A stretch of DNA of 11,459 nt from MWBV01 sp964447315 (GTDB lineage Archaea > Nanobdellota > Nanobdellia > Pacearchaeales > GW2011-AR1). Location: NCBI GenBank assembly GCA_964447315.1, contig CAYURQ010000022.1, positions 1 through 11,459 of the forward strand, written 5' to 3'. Under the pieces are notes generated by a model. The model was not told the origin of the DNA. It did not search any database and worked only from the letters and a program-made list of their open reading frames with translations. Shown here in pieces: positions 1 to 6,579 of this stretch; position 1 is the stretch's first letter, and every line of letters begins with the position of its first letter. Made by a program: the position numbers and the translations under genes.

Positions 1-27
1 ATTTATTGTTATAGTTAAATTTTCCAT
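1..27 (-). CDS. Possible 5' end of a gene running off the left edge (9 codons visible)
   Basis: An ATG at 27-25 opens a frame (MENLTITIN) that stays open to the window edge. The codon just before it is TAA, so the start cannot lie further upstream. A TATA-like element (TTTTTATA on the minus strand, 49-56) is centred 25.5 nt upstream, the same distance as for other genes in this window, which fits a leaderless transcript. Nine codons are too few to identify a product. A second minus-strand frame is also open across 1-110 but has no ATG, GTG or TTG. Confidence 0.35.
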
Positions 28-48
28 TTATAATATCTGGGATTATTT

Positions 49-56
49 TATAAAAA
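49..56 (-). promoter_or_regulatory. TATA box for the gene leaving the left edge
   Basis: The minus strand reads TTTTTATA, centred about 25.5 nt upstream of the ATG at 27, between the stop of the surface-protein gene and that ATG. The spacing fits leaderless initiation. The background is AT-rich, so spacing is the main support. Confidence 0.35.
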
Positions 57-74
57 TTATTGTAATTGTTTTTA

Positions 75-947
75 TTATTTAGAGGAATGTTTTTCTTTAA
101 GTCTTTTTTTTCTTTTAACTTTTTTTATTCTATTCCAGATAATTAAAACAATAAGAGCAGCAATAATAATATATAACCAAATAGGTTGTTTATTTTTATT
201 TCCATTTCTTTCTATGAAATAAGAAGAATCATACGTTACTTGTTTTGTTATTTCTCTTCTTTCATTTATTATATCTGTATATATTAATTTAAGCTCTATT
301 TTTCCATCAGAAGGAGTTGCTTCAAATTCAGCTGTGGTATATTCATTTGAGTCTAAATCACCTATAACTTTCCTGCTTGCTCCTTTTACATTAATATTTG
401 CTTGTTTTGGAATTTCTATTGTTAATGCTTCAATGTCATTACTTGCAATGTTTAATATTTCAAAAGTTAGTGTTTTTTCTGCAACATCATAGTCTTTAAC
501 ATATATTTCAAAATCTGCTCTTGTGTCTTCTACATTTATTGTGAATTCTTTTAATTTTTCAACTTTGTCTGTTGTGTATGAAACTTCAATTAAGTGGTCT
601 CCATCAACAGCATTTTTATCAATTAATATTTCATAAGGAGCATTGTAGAATGAACTGAACTTTCTACTATAGGTTCCTGAACGAATTTCAATTGGGTTTT
701 CTGTTCCTGGTTTAACAGTAAAAGGAAATTCTTCTTTAACTTGGAATGTAACAATGCCGCAATCTGGACTTGATAACCCATCTATTTGAAATAATACTTT
801 CACGTATTCCCCTGGATTTGCAGGATAAGGGTCTTGATTTATCATTGAAACATCTAAAATGCATGCTTCTGCAGAAACTAAGCCACTAAGTAAGATTACA
901 CTGAAAATAGCTAATACACTTAAAATTAAATTTGAATTATTTTTCAT
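75..947 (-). CDS. Secreted surface protein with C-terminal membrane anchor (COG1361-like)
   Basis: A 290-residue exported protein. Residues 1-26 form a signal peptide: hydrophobic core LILSVLAIFSVILLSGL and a plausible cleavage after VSA. Residues 27 to about 250 are beta-rich, Ig/CARDB-like extracellular sequence with an early PYPANPGEYVKV stretch like that of archaeal S-layer-related COG1361 proteins. Residues about 254-271 are a single membrane helix, followed by a basic cytoplasmic tail (RIKKVKRKKRLKEKHSSK). The topology is type I: outside domain, membrane, short inside tail. Only two cysteines are present, C29 and C63, and they could form an extracellular disulfide. The gene is divergent from the nuclease gene. 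A TATA-like element 25-27 nt before the ATG implies a leaderless mRNA. The family assignment rests on architecture and one motif, so the precise function (envelope component, adhesin, transport-associated) is open. Confidence 0.7.
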   Translation of the reverse strand: MKNNSNLILSVLAIFSVILLSGLVSAEACILDVSMINQDPYPANPGEYVKVLFQIDGLSSPDCGIVTFQVKEEFPFTVKPGTENPIEIRSGTYSRKFSSFYNAPYEILIDKNAVDGDHLIEVSYTTDKVEKLKEFTINVEDTRADFEIYVKDYDVAEKTLTFEILNIASNDIEALTIEIPKQANINVKGASRKVIGDLDSNEYTTAEFEATPSDGKIELKLIYTDIINERREITKQVTYDSSYFIERNGNKNKQPIWLYIIIAALIVLIIWNRIKKVKRKKRLKEKHSSK

Positions 948-968
948 ATGTAAAGTAAATAATTTCTA

Positions 969-978
969 TTTTTAAATA
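969..978 (-). promoter_or_regulatory. TATA box of the surface-protein gene
   Basis: The minus strand reads TATTTAAAAA, centred roughly 26 nt upstream of the ATG at 947. This is the expected TATA-to-start distance for a leaderless archaeal transcript. No Shine-Dalgarno sequence precedes the ATG. Confidence 0.55.
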
Positions 979-1000
979 TTTGCTTTAAATTACAATAATT

Positions 1001-1008
1001 CTTTTAAG
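1001..1008 (+). promoter_or_regulatory. TATA-like box of the RecB-family nuclease gene
   Basis: CTTTTAAG is centred 25.5 nt before the ATG at 1030, with no Shine-Dalgarno sequence in between, consistent with leaderless transcription. It sits about 30 nt from the divergent promoter at 969-978, so the two promoters share the 948-1029 spacer. Confidence 0.45.
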
Positions 1009-1029
1009 TATATTATTCAATAAATAATT

Positions 1030-1995
1030 ATGGCAGAAATTAAGAAGTTAAGTGCTAGTAAAATAAGTACTTATACAAATTGTTCTATGGCTTATTTTTT
1101 AAAGTATGTTGAACATAAAAAAGTTCCAACAAATGTTAGATTTAGTTTTGGAAAAGCAATACATTATATGCTTGAAGAGTTTTATAAAAAAAATTTTAAA
1201 TCCCCTGAGAGTTTTGGAGGTTACTGGAATTTTTATTGGAGCATGCTTGTTGCAGGAGATAATTTAAAAGGAAAGCAGAAAAGAGAATTACAAGTTACTG
1301 AACATAGTTTAAAAAATGGAGGGGTTGTTAAGATTGGAAGTCATGTTGATTTAGGAAATTGGGATCCTGTAGGTTTGTTTTTTGGATATATGAAAGTTGG
1401 AAATAATATTCTTCAGGAATTCTATAAAAAACATATTATTGAGAAAAGAGAGAATGATAAAGGAAGAAAACCTCCTATTGAAATTGAAAAAGCTTTTGGA
1501 GTAAAAAAAACAGAGCCTTTTTCAATAAATGGATATCCAATTCAAGGGTACATTGACAGGATTGATGAAAAAAATGGAAAGTGGATAGTGGATTATAAGA
1601 CAGATAAATCCATTCCTGATGCTTTTGTTTTACATAGAAATCTTCAGTTTTCAATTTATAGTTATGCATTTAGAGAAATTTTTAAAGAAAAAGAAAAAGG
1701 AATTTTGTATTATCATTTGAGAAGTTTACAACCATTTAAAACATACAGAAGTGAAAAAGATTATGATTATGTTAAAAGAGTTTTAGATGAGGTTGCAGGG
1801 GGAATAACTAAAGATAAATTTTTTCCAATGTATGGATTTAAATGTAAGTTTTGTGATTATAAAGTTCATTGCGAAGATTATGCAATGGAGCATCACGGAG
1901 GACCAAAAATTAGTTTAGAAGGAAAAATTAAAACAGCTGAAACTTTTGATGAATGGGATGATGATTTGCTGGGTTGGGAAGATACAGGACAGTAA
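1030..1995 (+). CDS. RecB-family PD-(D/E)XK nuclease with Fe-S-type cysteines
   Basis: A 321-residue predicted DNA nuclease of the RecB/Cas4/AddB superfamily (PDDEXK_1-like). Visible family signatures in order: the N-terminal LSASKISTYTNC segment with C18; GKAIHYMLEEFY with the motif-I-like H45; GYIDRID with metal-ligand D176; DYKT with D188 and K190; and the QFSIYSYAF helix giving Q206xxxY210. Cysteines C272, C275 and C281 (KCKFCDYKVHC) plus C18 have the one-plus-three spacing that binds a 4Fe-4S cluster in Cas4, AddB and related nucleases. The catalytic set looks complete. The acidic C-terminal tail (EWDDDLLGWEDTG) is unassigned and could bind a partner. No helicase or cas gene is adjacent, so a role in end processing or repair is inference. 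The gene is convergent with the next one, with one base between their stop codons. Confidence 0.85.
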   Translation: MAEIKKLSASKISTYTNCSMAYFLKYVEHKKVPTNVRFSFGKAIHYMLEEFYKKNFKSPESFGGYWNFYWSMLVAGDNLKGKQKRELQVTEHSLKNGGVVKIGSHVDLGNWDPVGLFFGYMKVGNNILQEFYKKHIIEKRENDKGRKPPIEIEKAFGVKKTEPFSINGYPIQGYIDRIDEKNGKWIVDYKTDKSIPDAFVLHRNLQFSIYSYAFREIFKEKEKGILYYHLRSLQPFKTYRSEKDYDYVKRVLDEVAGGITKDKFFPMYGFKCKFCDYKVHCEDYAMEHHGGPKISLEGKIKTAETFDEWDDDLLGWEDTGQ

Positions 1996-1996
1996 T

Positions 1997-2470
1997 TTAG
2001 TTTTTTCCTGCTTGGCCAATTATACTATTTAAACAATTTTTCCATTTTAATCCTGATTTCAAACTTTGTATTGTTTCTTGATCTCCTTGATTTACATTAT
2101 ATATTGTTTTCCAAAATAAATTTTTATTTAAATCTGGATGTGAATATGATTCATGAAAGATTTCTGCATTTTCTTTTGCTTGTTCTGGGGTTAATGAAAT
2201 AACTTTTTTAATTCTTTGAATACCTTGTAATTCTTCTCTAGCTTGATAGTATTCTATTGCTTTTTTGAATAATCCGTAAAACTCCATTCTATTTCCAGAG
2301 TAACTTGAAACTGTTCCGCAATTTTCAAACATTTTCTCATAAATTTGTATTTCTTTGTCTATGAATTTTTCTCTTTCAGCAATTTCAAGAGCATCTCCAT
2401 AATTATTGTTTTTTAATAATTCATCAATTGTTTTTTTCATTGCTTGTTTATTTTTATTTTCAATATTCAT
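1997..2470 (-). CDS. Helical-repeat protein of unknown function, paralog of its upstream neighbour
   Basis: A 157-residue soluble, mostly helical protein with no signal peptide or membrane helix. I do not recognise a named family. Residues 39-75 (KEIQIYEKMFENCG through GLFKKAIEYY) match residues 16-54 of the gene immediately upstream, including a shared GLxxKAIxYY helix. Such GLxxKAIxYY helices resemble TPR-like repeats, and an earlier YGDALEIAEREKF stretch could be another repeat. The start follows the upstream stop with one base between, so the two are almost certainly co-transcribed and translationally coupled; no Shine-Dalgarno sequence is visible. A protein-protein scaffold role is a guess. 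The region after residue 95 shows no match to the neighbour. Confidence 0.7.
   Translation of the reverse strand: MNIENKNKQAMKKTIDELLKNNNYGDALEIAEREKFIDKEIQIYEKMFENCGTVSSYSGNRMEFYGLFKKAIEYYQAREELQGIQRIKKVISLTPEQAKENAEIFHESYSHPDLNKNLFWKTIYNVNQGDQETIQSLKSGLKWKNCLNSIIGQAGKN
2001..2006 (+). terminator. T6 tract after the nuclease stop codon
   Basis: TTTTTT begins 6 nt after the nuclease stop, inside the 3' end of the convergent gene. Archaeal RNA polymerase can terminate at oligo-T tracts. The same arrangement follows the FKBP gene. Confidence 0.3.
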
Positions 2471-2471
2471 T

Positions 2472-2870
2472 TTAATTTTTACCCCAAGGCATTGCCTTTA
2501 ATTCATATTTAAAATAATATCCTGGAATAAATTCTGGAACATGTAATTCTCTTACAACTAAATCAAGTACACTTCTTTTTTTTGATTCTGGATTGATATC
2601 TAATTTAAGTCTTGTTTTGCATGTATCTCTTTGCAATTGTTTTTTTGTTTTGTAAGTCCAATTTTCTAATTCTTCACATTCTTTTGACCAACCATTTCCA
2701 GAAGCATTGTAATATTGAATTGCTTTTGATATCAACCCTTTTTCTTTCATTTTTTCTCCTGCTTTTTCTTTTTCTGGAATTATTCCATAAGCTTGAATCA
2801 TGCCATCATATAATTTAATTTGCTTTTCAGTGGGAATATCTTTTAATTTTATTTGATTATTCTTTTCCAT
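2472..2870 (-). CDS. Helical-repeat protein of unknown function, first of a paralogous pair
   Basis: A 132-residue soluble protein. The N-terminal half carries the module shared with the next gene (residues 16-54, KQIKLYDGMIQAYG through GLISKAIQYY), which looks like a short TPR-like helical pair. The second half differs: a charged linker with C66 and C84, then a segment SVLDLVVRELHVPEFIPGYYFKYELKAMPWGKN, which is aromatic- and proline-rich and may be a small separate fold. It is the promoter-proximal gene of a two-gene unit: a TATA box (TTTAAATA, 2892-2899) lies 25.5 nt before the ATG, implying its own leaderless transcript rather than only read-through from aIF5B. No function is assigned. 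Confidence 0.7.
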   Translation of the reverse strand: MEKNNQIKLKDIPTEKQIKLYDGMIQAYGIIPEKEKAGEKMKEKGLISKAIQYYNASGNGWSKECEELENWTYKTKKQLQRDTCKTRLKLDINPESKKRSVLDLVVRELHVPEFIPGYYFKYELKAMPWGKN

Positions 2871-2891
2871 TATTTTTTAGAATTAAGTTTA

Positions 2892-2899
2892 TATTTAAA
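2892..2899 (-). promoter_or_regulatory. TATA box of the paralogous pair
   Basis: The minus strand reads TTTAAATA, a consensus-like archaeal TATA box, centred 25.5 nt upstream of the ATG at 2870. It separates this two-gene unit from aIF5B transcriptionally. Confidence 0.6.
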
Positions 2900-2904
2900 T
2901 CTTT

Positions 2905-2930
2905 CTATATGTTACCTTTATATAGTAACA
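2905..2930 (-). terminator. Overlapping inverted repeats after the aIF5B stop codon
   Basis: Two inverted repeats overlap here. One pairs TGTTAC (2910-2915) with GTAACA (2925-2930), loop 9 nt. The other pairs CTATAT (2905-2910) with ATATAG (2920-2925), loop 9 nt. They share bases, so they cannot form together. They start one base after the aIF5B stop and end just upstream of the next TATA box. They may act as a 3'-end hairpin or as an operator; no U tract follows, so a terminator role is uncertain. Confidence 0.35.
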
Positions 2931-2931
2931 A

Positions 2932-4704
2932 TTATTTTCCCCAGTCATCATTGCCTTTTTGAGAACGTTTTATCTCAGCAATTTCTTGGAGGGTTTTTAT
3001 TTCTCCTTGTGTTAACAAGTCTTTGTTTTTTTTAAACTCTCTGAATTGTTTTTCAGAAATATCTGTATATAAATATTTTAATTTTTTAATAGCACGTTCA
3101 AAGTTTGTTCCTGGTAGTGCCATTGCTAATTCAGAACCTTGTTTTGCTTCATCAACTGATTTTTTGTCAAGTTCAATGTTTTTAACTCTAGCTACTTTAT
3201 TTCCATTTTCATCCATTAAAAATAGATTCTTTGTTACTTTTCCTCCAACAACTCTTACTCCAAATATTGCTGGATTTGTGTTTCTGAAAACATAATCATG
3301 TAGTATTTCTAATTTGCATATTGTAGTTAAACCCATCATTCTTTTTTTCTCTATTTCTTTTGATTTTTCTAAACGCCATTCACTTAGGTTTTCAATTAGT
3401 TTGTAAATCACCTCATCTTCTAGAACTTTAATATTTTTTTCATGAGATAAAAGTTCTTTTGCATCTTCATCTAAAGTTGTATTAAATCCTGCAATTACTG
3501 CATCTAATTCATTTATTTCAAGATTTGCTTTTGCATTTATGATGTCTGTTTTGTTGATTTTTCCAATTCCTGCTTTTAAAATTGGAATGTTTTGTTGTTT
3601 AAGCAAAACTAATAGTGCTTCTAGTGAACCAAGTGAATCTGCTTTTGCAATTATTCCCTGATTGCTTGTTTTAATATTTTCACTAAGTTCTTTTTTGAAC
3701 CTTTCTGTAATTTCTTTTTTATTGTTTTTAAATATCTCAAATGGCATTCCAGGGAGTATCTCTGATTTGTCTATTAATTGCATTCTTATTCCTGTTGATG
3801 CCTTTACTATTTCTACTGGTGAAAATTTAGCACATAAGGGTTGAATTTCTTCAAGAATTCTTATTTTTGAAATTATTGGTTGTCCTTCTAAAGAAAAAGA
3901 AGCAATTGCTATTTCATCTGTTTTTTTTAAAATTCCATCATAAAGGATTGCTTCAACATAGTTATTGTTTTTGTCTTTTTTTACTTCTAGCATTACTCCT
4001 TTTGCATCTTTGTTTAATTTTAATTTATCACCTAGATACTTTTGGCTTAAACCACATAACATCATTATTAATTCTGGGATTCCTTGTTGTGTTTTTGCTG
4101 ATACTGGAATCATTGCAACTTTTTTTGAAAAATCTTTAACATTATAATATAAATCTGCATCAAATCCATGTGAATTCAATGCTCCAATTAAAGTCATGTA
4201 TCTTTCATTGAAAACTTGCTTTACATTATCTTCTTGGTTTTCAATTGAATTTTCTAATGGAATATTTTCATTTGTATTTGGAGTTCTCCATCCTGAAATA
4301 TTATCTATTTTATTTAAAGCAATAATAAACGGGGTTTTATGGTGTTTTAAGATTTGAATTACTTCTGCTGTTTGAGGTTTTATTCCTTCATTTATATCAA
4401 TAACAAGAACTGCTAAATCTGATAATGAACCTCCACGTTTTCTTAGGCTTGTGAATGCTGCATGTCCTGGTGTATCAATGAGTAAAAATCCTGGAATATT
4501 TACTTTAATCCCTGAATGGTCTATTAAAGGGCAAGCAACTTTTAACTGGCTCATAGGATACGAAGTAAATGATATTTTTTGAGTTATTCCTCCGCATTCT
4601 CTTTCTTGAATACACGTACCTCTTAAACTATCTAGTATAGATGTTTTTCCATGATCTACATGACCACATACTGTTACAATTGGTTGACGAATTATTGGGT
4701 TCAT
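2932..4704 (-). CDS. infB: Translation initiation factor aIF5B (IF-2 family GTPase)
   Basis: A 590-residue aIF5B, the GTPase that promotes ribosomal subunit joining and initiator tRNA positioning in the cytoplasm. All G motifs are visible: GHVDHGKT (14-21), the switch-I GGITQKIS with T41, DTPGH (77-81), NKID (131-134) and SAK (202-204). Domain II follows at about 230-345, then domain III (around 350-440, NQGIIAKADSLGSLEAL) and the C-terminal domain IV, which contacts initiator tRNA. The length is normal for archaeal aIF5B, which lacks the long N-terminal extension of eukaryotes, and no intein interrupts the P-loop region. The ATG is preceded at 25.5 nt by a TATA-like CTTTTTAAG element in the 37-bp gap after ccdA, so it probably has its own leaderless promoter. 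Confidence is very high. Confidence 0.98.
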   Translation of the reverse strand: MNPIIRQPIVTVCGHVDHGKTSILDSLRGTCIQERECGGITQKISFTSYPMSQLKVACPLIDHSGIKVNIPGFLLIDTPGHAAFTSLRKRGGSLSDLAVLVIDINEGIKPQTAEVIQILKHHKTPFIIALNKIDNISGWRTPNTNENIPLENSIENQEDNVKQVFNERYMTLIGALNSHGFDADLYYNVKDFSKKVAMIPVSAKTQQGIPELIMMLCGLSQKYLGDKLKLNKDAKGVMLEVKKDKNNNYVEAILYDGILKKTDEIAIASFSLEGQPIISKIRILEEIQPLCAKFSPVEIVKASTGIRMQLIDKSEILPGMPFEIFKNNKKEITERFKKELSENIKTSNQGIIAKADSLGSLEALLVLLKQQNIPILKAGIGKINKTDIINAKANLEINELDAVIAGFNTTLDEDAKELLSHEKNIKVLEDEVIYKLIENLSEWRLEKSKEIEKKRMMGLTTICKLEILHDYVFRNTNPAIFGVRVVGGKVTKNLFLMDENGNKVARVKNIELDKKSVDEAKQGSELAMALPGTNFERAIKKLKYLYTDISEKQFREFKKNKDLLTQGEIKTLQEIAEIKRSQKGNDDWGK

Positions 4705-4725
4705 GAAAATTTAAGTTAGAAATAG

Positions 4726-4733
4726 CTTAAAAA
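4726..4733 (-). promoter_or_regulatory. TATA-like box of aIF5B
   Basis: The minus strand reads TTTTTAAG inside the 37-bp gap between the ccdA stop and the aIF5B start, centred 25.5 nt before the ATG at 4704. It fits independent leaderless expression of aIF5B rather than dependence on the redox operon. Confidence 0.5.
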
Positions 4734-4741
4734 GGTTATCT

Positions 4742-5443
4742 TTACAGCCAACCAATCAGTAATAATACTCCTACTAAAAATAAAAGTATTCCTGCAATTA
4801 AATGTAGTTTTTTAATGTGTTTTTCTTTCCATGCTGAAACATCTTGAACTCTAGTCATGCCAAAGTAAACTATCAAGGTTATTGCTATCATTGGAATTAT
4901 GAATAATAAGTTATAATATAATAACCATGGCAATGCTCCTAAGAAACCTAATTCAGATAAAAGTCCTGATGCTATTATGTAAGGTCCTATTGTGCAAGGC
5001 AATAGGAAAAGAGTTACTATAAATCCAATAATGAATGCTCCCCATGGAGAAGTTATTTTTTTAATTGTTTTTTTTGCTTTAGGTCTCATGAATAAGGGCA
5101 TTTCTGTTCCTGTTCTTCCTGCTTTGTAATGTATTGAATCACGAATGTTTAAAGCTCCAATTAATATGGCTAGTATTGCTAATCCATCATAAATGTAAGT
5201 TGAATTATTTCTCAGGAATTCAGCAAATAATCTGAAGAACTGAACTATTAATGTTCCATAAACTAAATATCCAATATAAACTGCTGCTGCAAATGCAAGT
5301 CCTGCTCCTAAAACTCTTTTCTTTTTTTCTGGATTTGCAACAAGAATTGAAACAAGAACCATTGTAAGAACTGCAATAGCACAAGGATTAACTGAATCTG
5401 CTAATGCAAGCATTGTTATTTTTCCTAGTGTAAATCCTTCCAT
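4742..5443 (-). CDS. ccdA: CcdA-type membrane thiol-disulfide transporter (DsbD core family)
   Basis: A 233-residue integral membrane protein of the CcdA/DsbD-beta family, which passes reducing equivalents from cytoplasmic thioredoxin to partners outside the membrane. Six helices are visible, roughly at 10-35, 47-70, 84-103, 136-160, 166-192 and 211-232. The two redox cysteines are in place, one per pseudo-symmetric half: C21 in ADSVNPCA and C150 in FLLPCTIGPY, each next to a proline as in the family. The length is typical of stand-alone CcdA. The start lies one base after the stop of the four-helix protein gene, so it is the last gene of a tightly packed operon that also encodes an anchored thioredoxin-like protein, its likely partner. 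No cytochrome c maturation genes are nearby, so general extracytoplasmic thiol reduction is more likely than haem ligation. Confidence 0.9.
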   Translation of the reverse strand: MEGFTLGKITMLALADSVNPCAIAVLTMVLVSILVANPEKKKRVLGAGLAFAAAVYIGYLVYGTLIVQFFRLFAEFLRNNSTYIYDGLAILAILIGALNIRDSIHYKAGRTGTEMPLFMRPKAKKTIKKITSPWGAFIIGFIVTLFLLPCTIGPYIIASGLLSELGFLGALPWLLYYNLLFIIPMIAITLIVYFGMTRVQDVSAWKEKHIKKLHLIAGILLFLVGVLLLIGWL

Positions 5444-5444
5444 T

Positions 5445-5870
5445 TTATTTTTTTAATTGTTTTTTATTATTGTATTTATTTGAATAATGTATTCCCCAGA
5501 TTATGAATATTACTCCCACAACTATGTTAACGTAGCTGATTAAAACTTTTGGATTTGTAATGATTAAAGGTATTGAAAAAGCAATCAATAAAATTCCAAT
5601 TATTTTTGTAAATTTAGAATAATTTTTAATAGCTACTTTTATTGCATCTTTTCCATTATTTTTTTCTAATTTTTTTCTTTGATTATATCCTATAATTGAA
5701 GATATTGCTATAACAGGCACAAGAACAGCCATTGAGATCAAGAAAGGAATTATTTGTATTTTTCCGTACATTATTTTTAGAAAAATTAAAGTAAATATAA
5801 CTGTGAATAAAAATATCTTTAATCCAATAAATATTGCATCTCTTTTTTTTATTTCTTCTTGTTTTTTCAT
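5445..5870 (-). CDS. Four-helix membrane protein of unknown function in the redox operon
   Basis: A 141-residue hydrophobic protein not recognised as a named family. Four membrane helices are visible at about 13-34, 38-60, 87-105 and 111-129. A basic cytoplasm-like loop (NQRKKLEKNNGKDAIKVAIKNYSKF) lies between the second and third, and both ends are lysine-rich, suggesting both termini are inside. It has no cysteines, so it cannot be a direct thiol carrier. It is packed between the thioredoxin-like gene (one base before) and ccdA (one base after). A GGGTG ribosome-binding sequence overlaps the end of the upstream gene, about 5 nt before its ATG. The position suggests an accessory subunit of the CcdA/thioredoxin system; that is inference. 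Confidence 0.75.
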   Translation of the reverse strand: MKKQEEIKKRDAIFIGLKIFLFTVIFTLIFLKIMYGKIQIIPFLISMAVLVPVIAISSIIGYNQRKKLEKNNGKDAIKVAIKNYSKFTKIIGILLIAFSIPLIITNPKVLISYVNIVVGVIFIIWGIHYSNKYNNKKQLKK

Positions 5871-5871
5871 T

Positions 5872-6255
5872 TTAACACCCTGTTAATTCTTGCAATTTTT
5901 CAATTTCTTGAACTCCAATAACTTTTTCATTATTTATTATCCATGTTGGAGTGTATTCAATTTGTTTTTCTGTGCAAGTTTCTCTTTCATCCCAACAATC
6001 TATTATTGTTAAATATTTATAGTATTCTCCAAACATTTCTTCTTGTGCTTCACAAGCATGACATCCTAATTGTGTGTATAAAATAGCATTTTCTCCAATG
6101 CATTTTGCAATTTCTTCTGTTGTATTATTATTATTTGGAGAATTTCTTACTGCTAGTAAAACTCCTATTAATCCTAAAATGATTATTACTGTTATTAAAT
6201 TAATTACTAATTTTTTTGTTTTATTTTTCATTTTAATATTTGAATTTGTATTCAT
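5872..6255 (-). CDS. Membrane-anchored thioredoxin/glutaredoxin-like protein (CHAC active site)
   Basis: A 127-residue protein with one N-terminal membrane helix (about 16-36) and a short thioredoxin-fold domain facing outside. The active site is C65-H-A-C68 in LYTQLGCHACEAQ, and the cis-proline loop is YTPTW with P103. The domain closely resembles the thioredoxin-like domain fused to bacterial and archaeal VKOR proteins, including the CWDERETC-like pair (C87, C94) and the terminal ELTGC motif (C127); C52 is extra. Six cysteines in about 80 residues suggest thiol relay between pairs. It probably exchanges electrons with the CcdA encoded two genes downstream. The chosen ATG is 8 nt after the DUF134 stop; an internal ATG at codon 9 would also keep the anchor. 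No Shine-Dalgarno sequence is visible, and an operator-like sequence covers the start codon. Confidence 0.85.
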   Translation of the reverse strand: MNTNSNIKMKNKTKKLVINLITVIIILGLIGVLLAVRNSPNNNNTTEEIAKCIGENAILYTQLGCHACEAQEEMFGEYYKYLTIIDCWDERETCTEKQIEYTPTWIINNEKVIGVQEIEKLQELTGC

Positions 6256-6257
6256 AA
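6238..6257. promoter_or_regulatory. Weak third copy of the TGAA-N6-TTCA palindrome
   Basis: ATTTGAATT-TG-TATTCATAA matches the two strong operators at 6803-6860 exactly in the right half and in 6 of 9 bases of the left half, and keeps the TGAA-N6-TTCA core. It overlaps the start codon of the thioredoxin-like gene. Asn-rich AT-rich codons could create it by chance, so the call is tentative. Confidence 0.25.
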
Positions 6258-6263
6258 TTATTT

Positions 6264-6542
6264 TTAAATCTTTTCAATTTTAATTGCTTTTCCTTTAATT
6301 ATTGCTTCTGAAATTTTTTTTCTTGCTGATTTTAAAATTCTTGATAGTGTTGGCTGAGAAATATGCATTTTTTCAGCAGCATTTTCCTGGGATGTTTCTT
6401 GAAAATCAATTAATCTTATTGCTTCAAACTCAGGCATTGTTAAATTAATTTCTTGAAGTTCTTTTAAGGGAATTCCAGCTGGTTTAAAGTAATCTGAACT
6501 TACTCTTCCACGAATGTTTCTTTTTTTATGTGGTCTTGGCAT
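6264..6542 (-). CDS. DUF134 family (UPF0251/COG1342) helix-turn-helix DNA-binding regulator
   Basis: A 92-residue predicted transcription regulator. The family hallmark is clear: an MPRPHKKR start, the DYFKPAGIPLKELQEINLTMPEFEAIRL block (18-44), then a sigma-70-region-4-like helix-turn-helix at about 48-78 (QENAAEKMHISQPTLSRIL) with the recognition helix near 63-73. Members I recall usually have cysteines in the RPRKCRR-C segment; here those positions are K/R and G, and the protein has no cysteine at all, so thiol or metal sensing through that site looks lost. The position in a redox operon with an operator-bearing promoter makes autoregulation likely but unproven. It also has its own TATA box (6564-6571), 25.5 nt before the ATG, implying an internal leaderless transcript. 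DUF134 genes often neighbour DUF5320-like genes, as here. Confidence 0.9.
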   Translation of the reverse strand: MPRPHKKRNIRGRVSSDYFKPAGIPLKELQEINLTMPEFEAIRLIDFQETSQENAAEKMHISQPTLSRILKSARKKISEAIIKGKAIKIEKI

Positions 6543-6563
6543 ATTAAATTAAAAAATAATAAC

Positions 6564-6571
6564 AATTTAAA
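6564..6571 (-). promoter_or_regulatory. Internal TATA box for the DUF134 gene
   Basis: The minus strand reads TTTAAATT (within GTTTAAATTG), centred 25.5 nt upstream of the ATG at 6542 and located in the 37-bp gap after the DUF5320-like gene. This suggests a second, leaderless promoter inside the cluster without the strong palindromes of the first. Confidence 0.5.
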
Positions 6572-6579
6572 CTTTACTT

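Noticed and set aside
1..110. Alternative minus-strand open frame (NNFYKIIPDIINGK…) through the left edge
   Set aside because: It has no ATG, GTG or TTG after its upstream stop and overlaps the end of the surface-protein gene. The ATG at 27 with a TATA box at the right distance is a better explanation.
1030..1995. Cas4 and a CRISPR locus
   Set aside because: The cysteine set is Cas4-like, but the protein is longer than typical Cas4, no cas1/cas2 is adjacent and no repeat-spacer array is visible in the window.
3867..4147. Plus-strand ORFs rich in Leu/Phe opposite aIF5B
   Set aside because: They are antisense shadows of the GTPase gene. Their hydrophobicity comes from the complement of Lys/Glu codons, not from real membrane helices.
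2932..4704. Intein in aIF5B, as found in some archaea
   Set aside because: All G motifs are contiguous and the length is normal at 590 residues.
5480..5497. Another operator-like TGAATAATGTATTC sequence
   Set aside because: The spacing between half-sites is wrong, the right arm ends in CC, and it is inside the four-helix protein gene.
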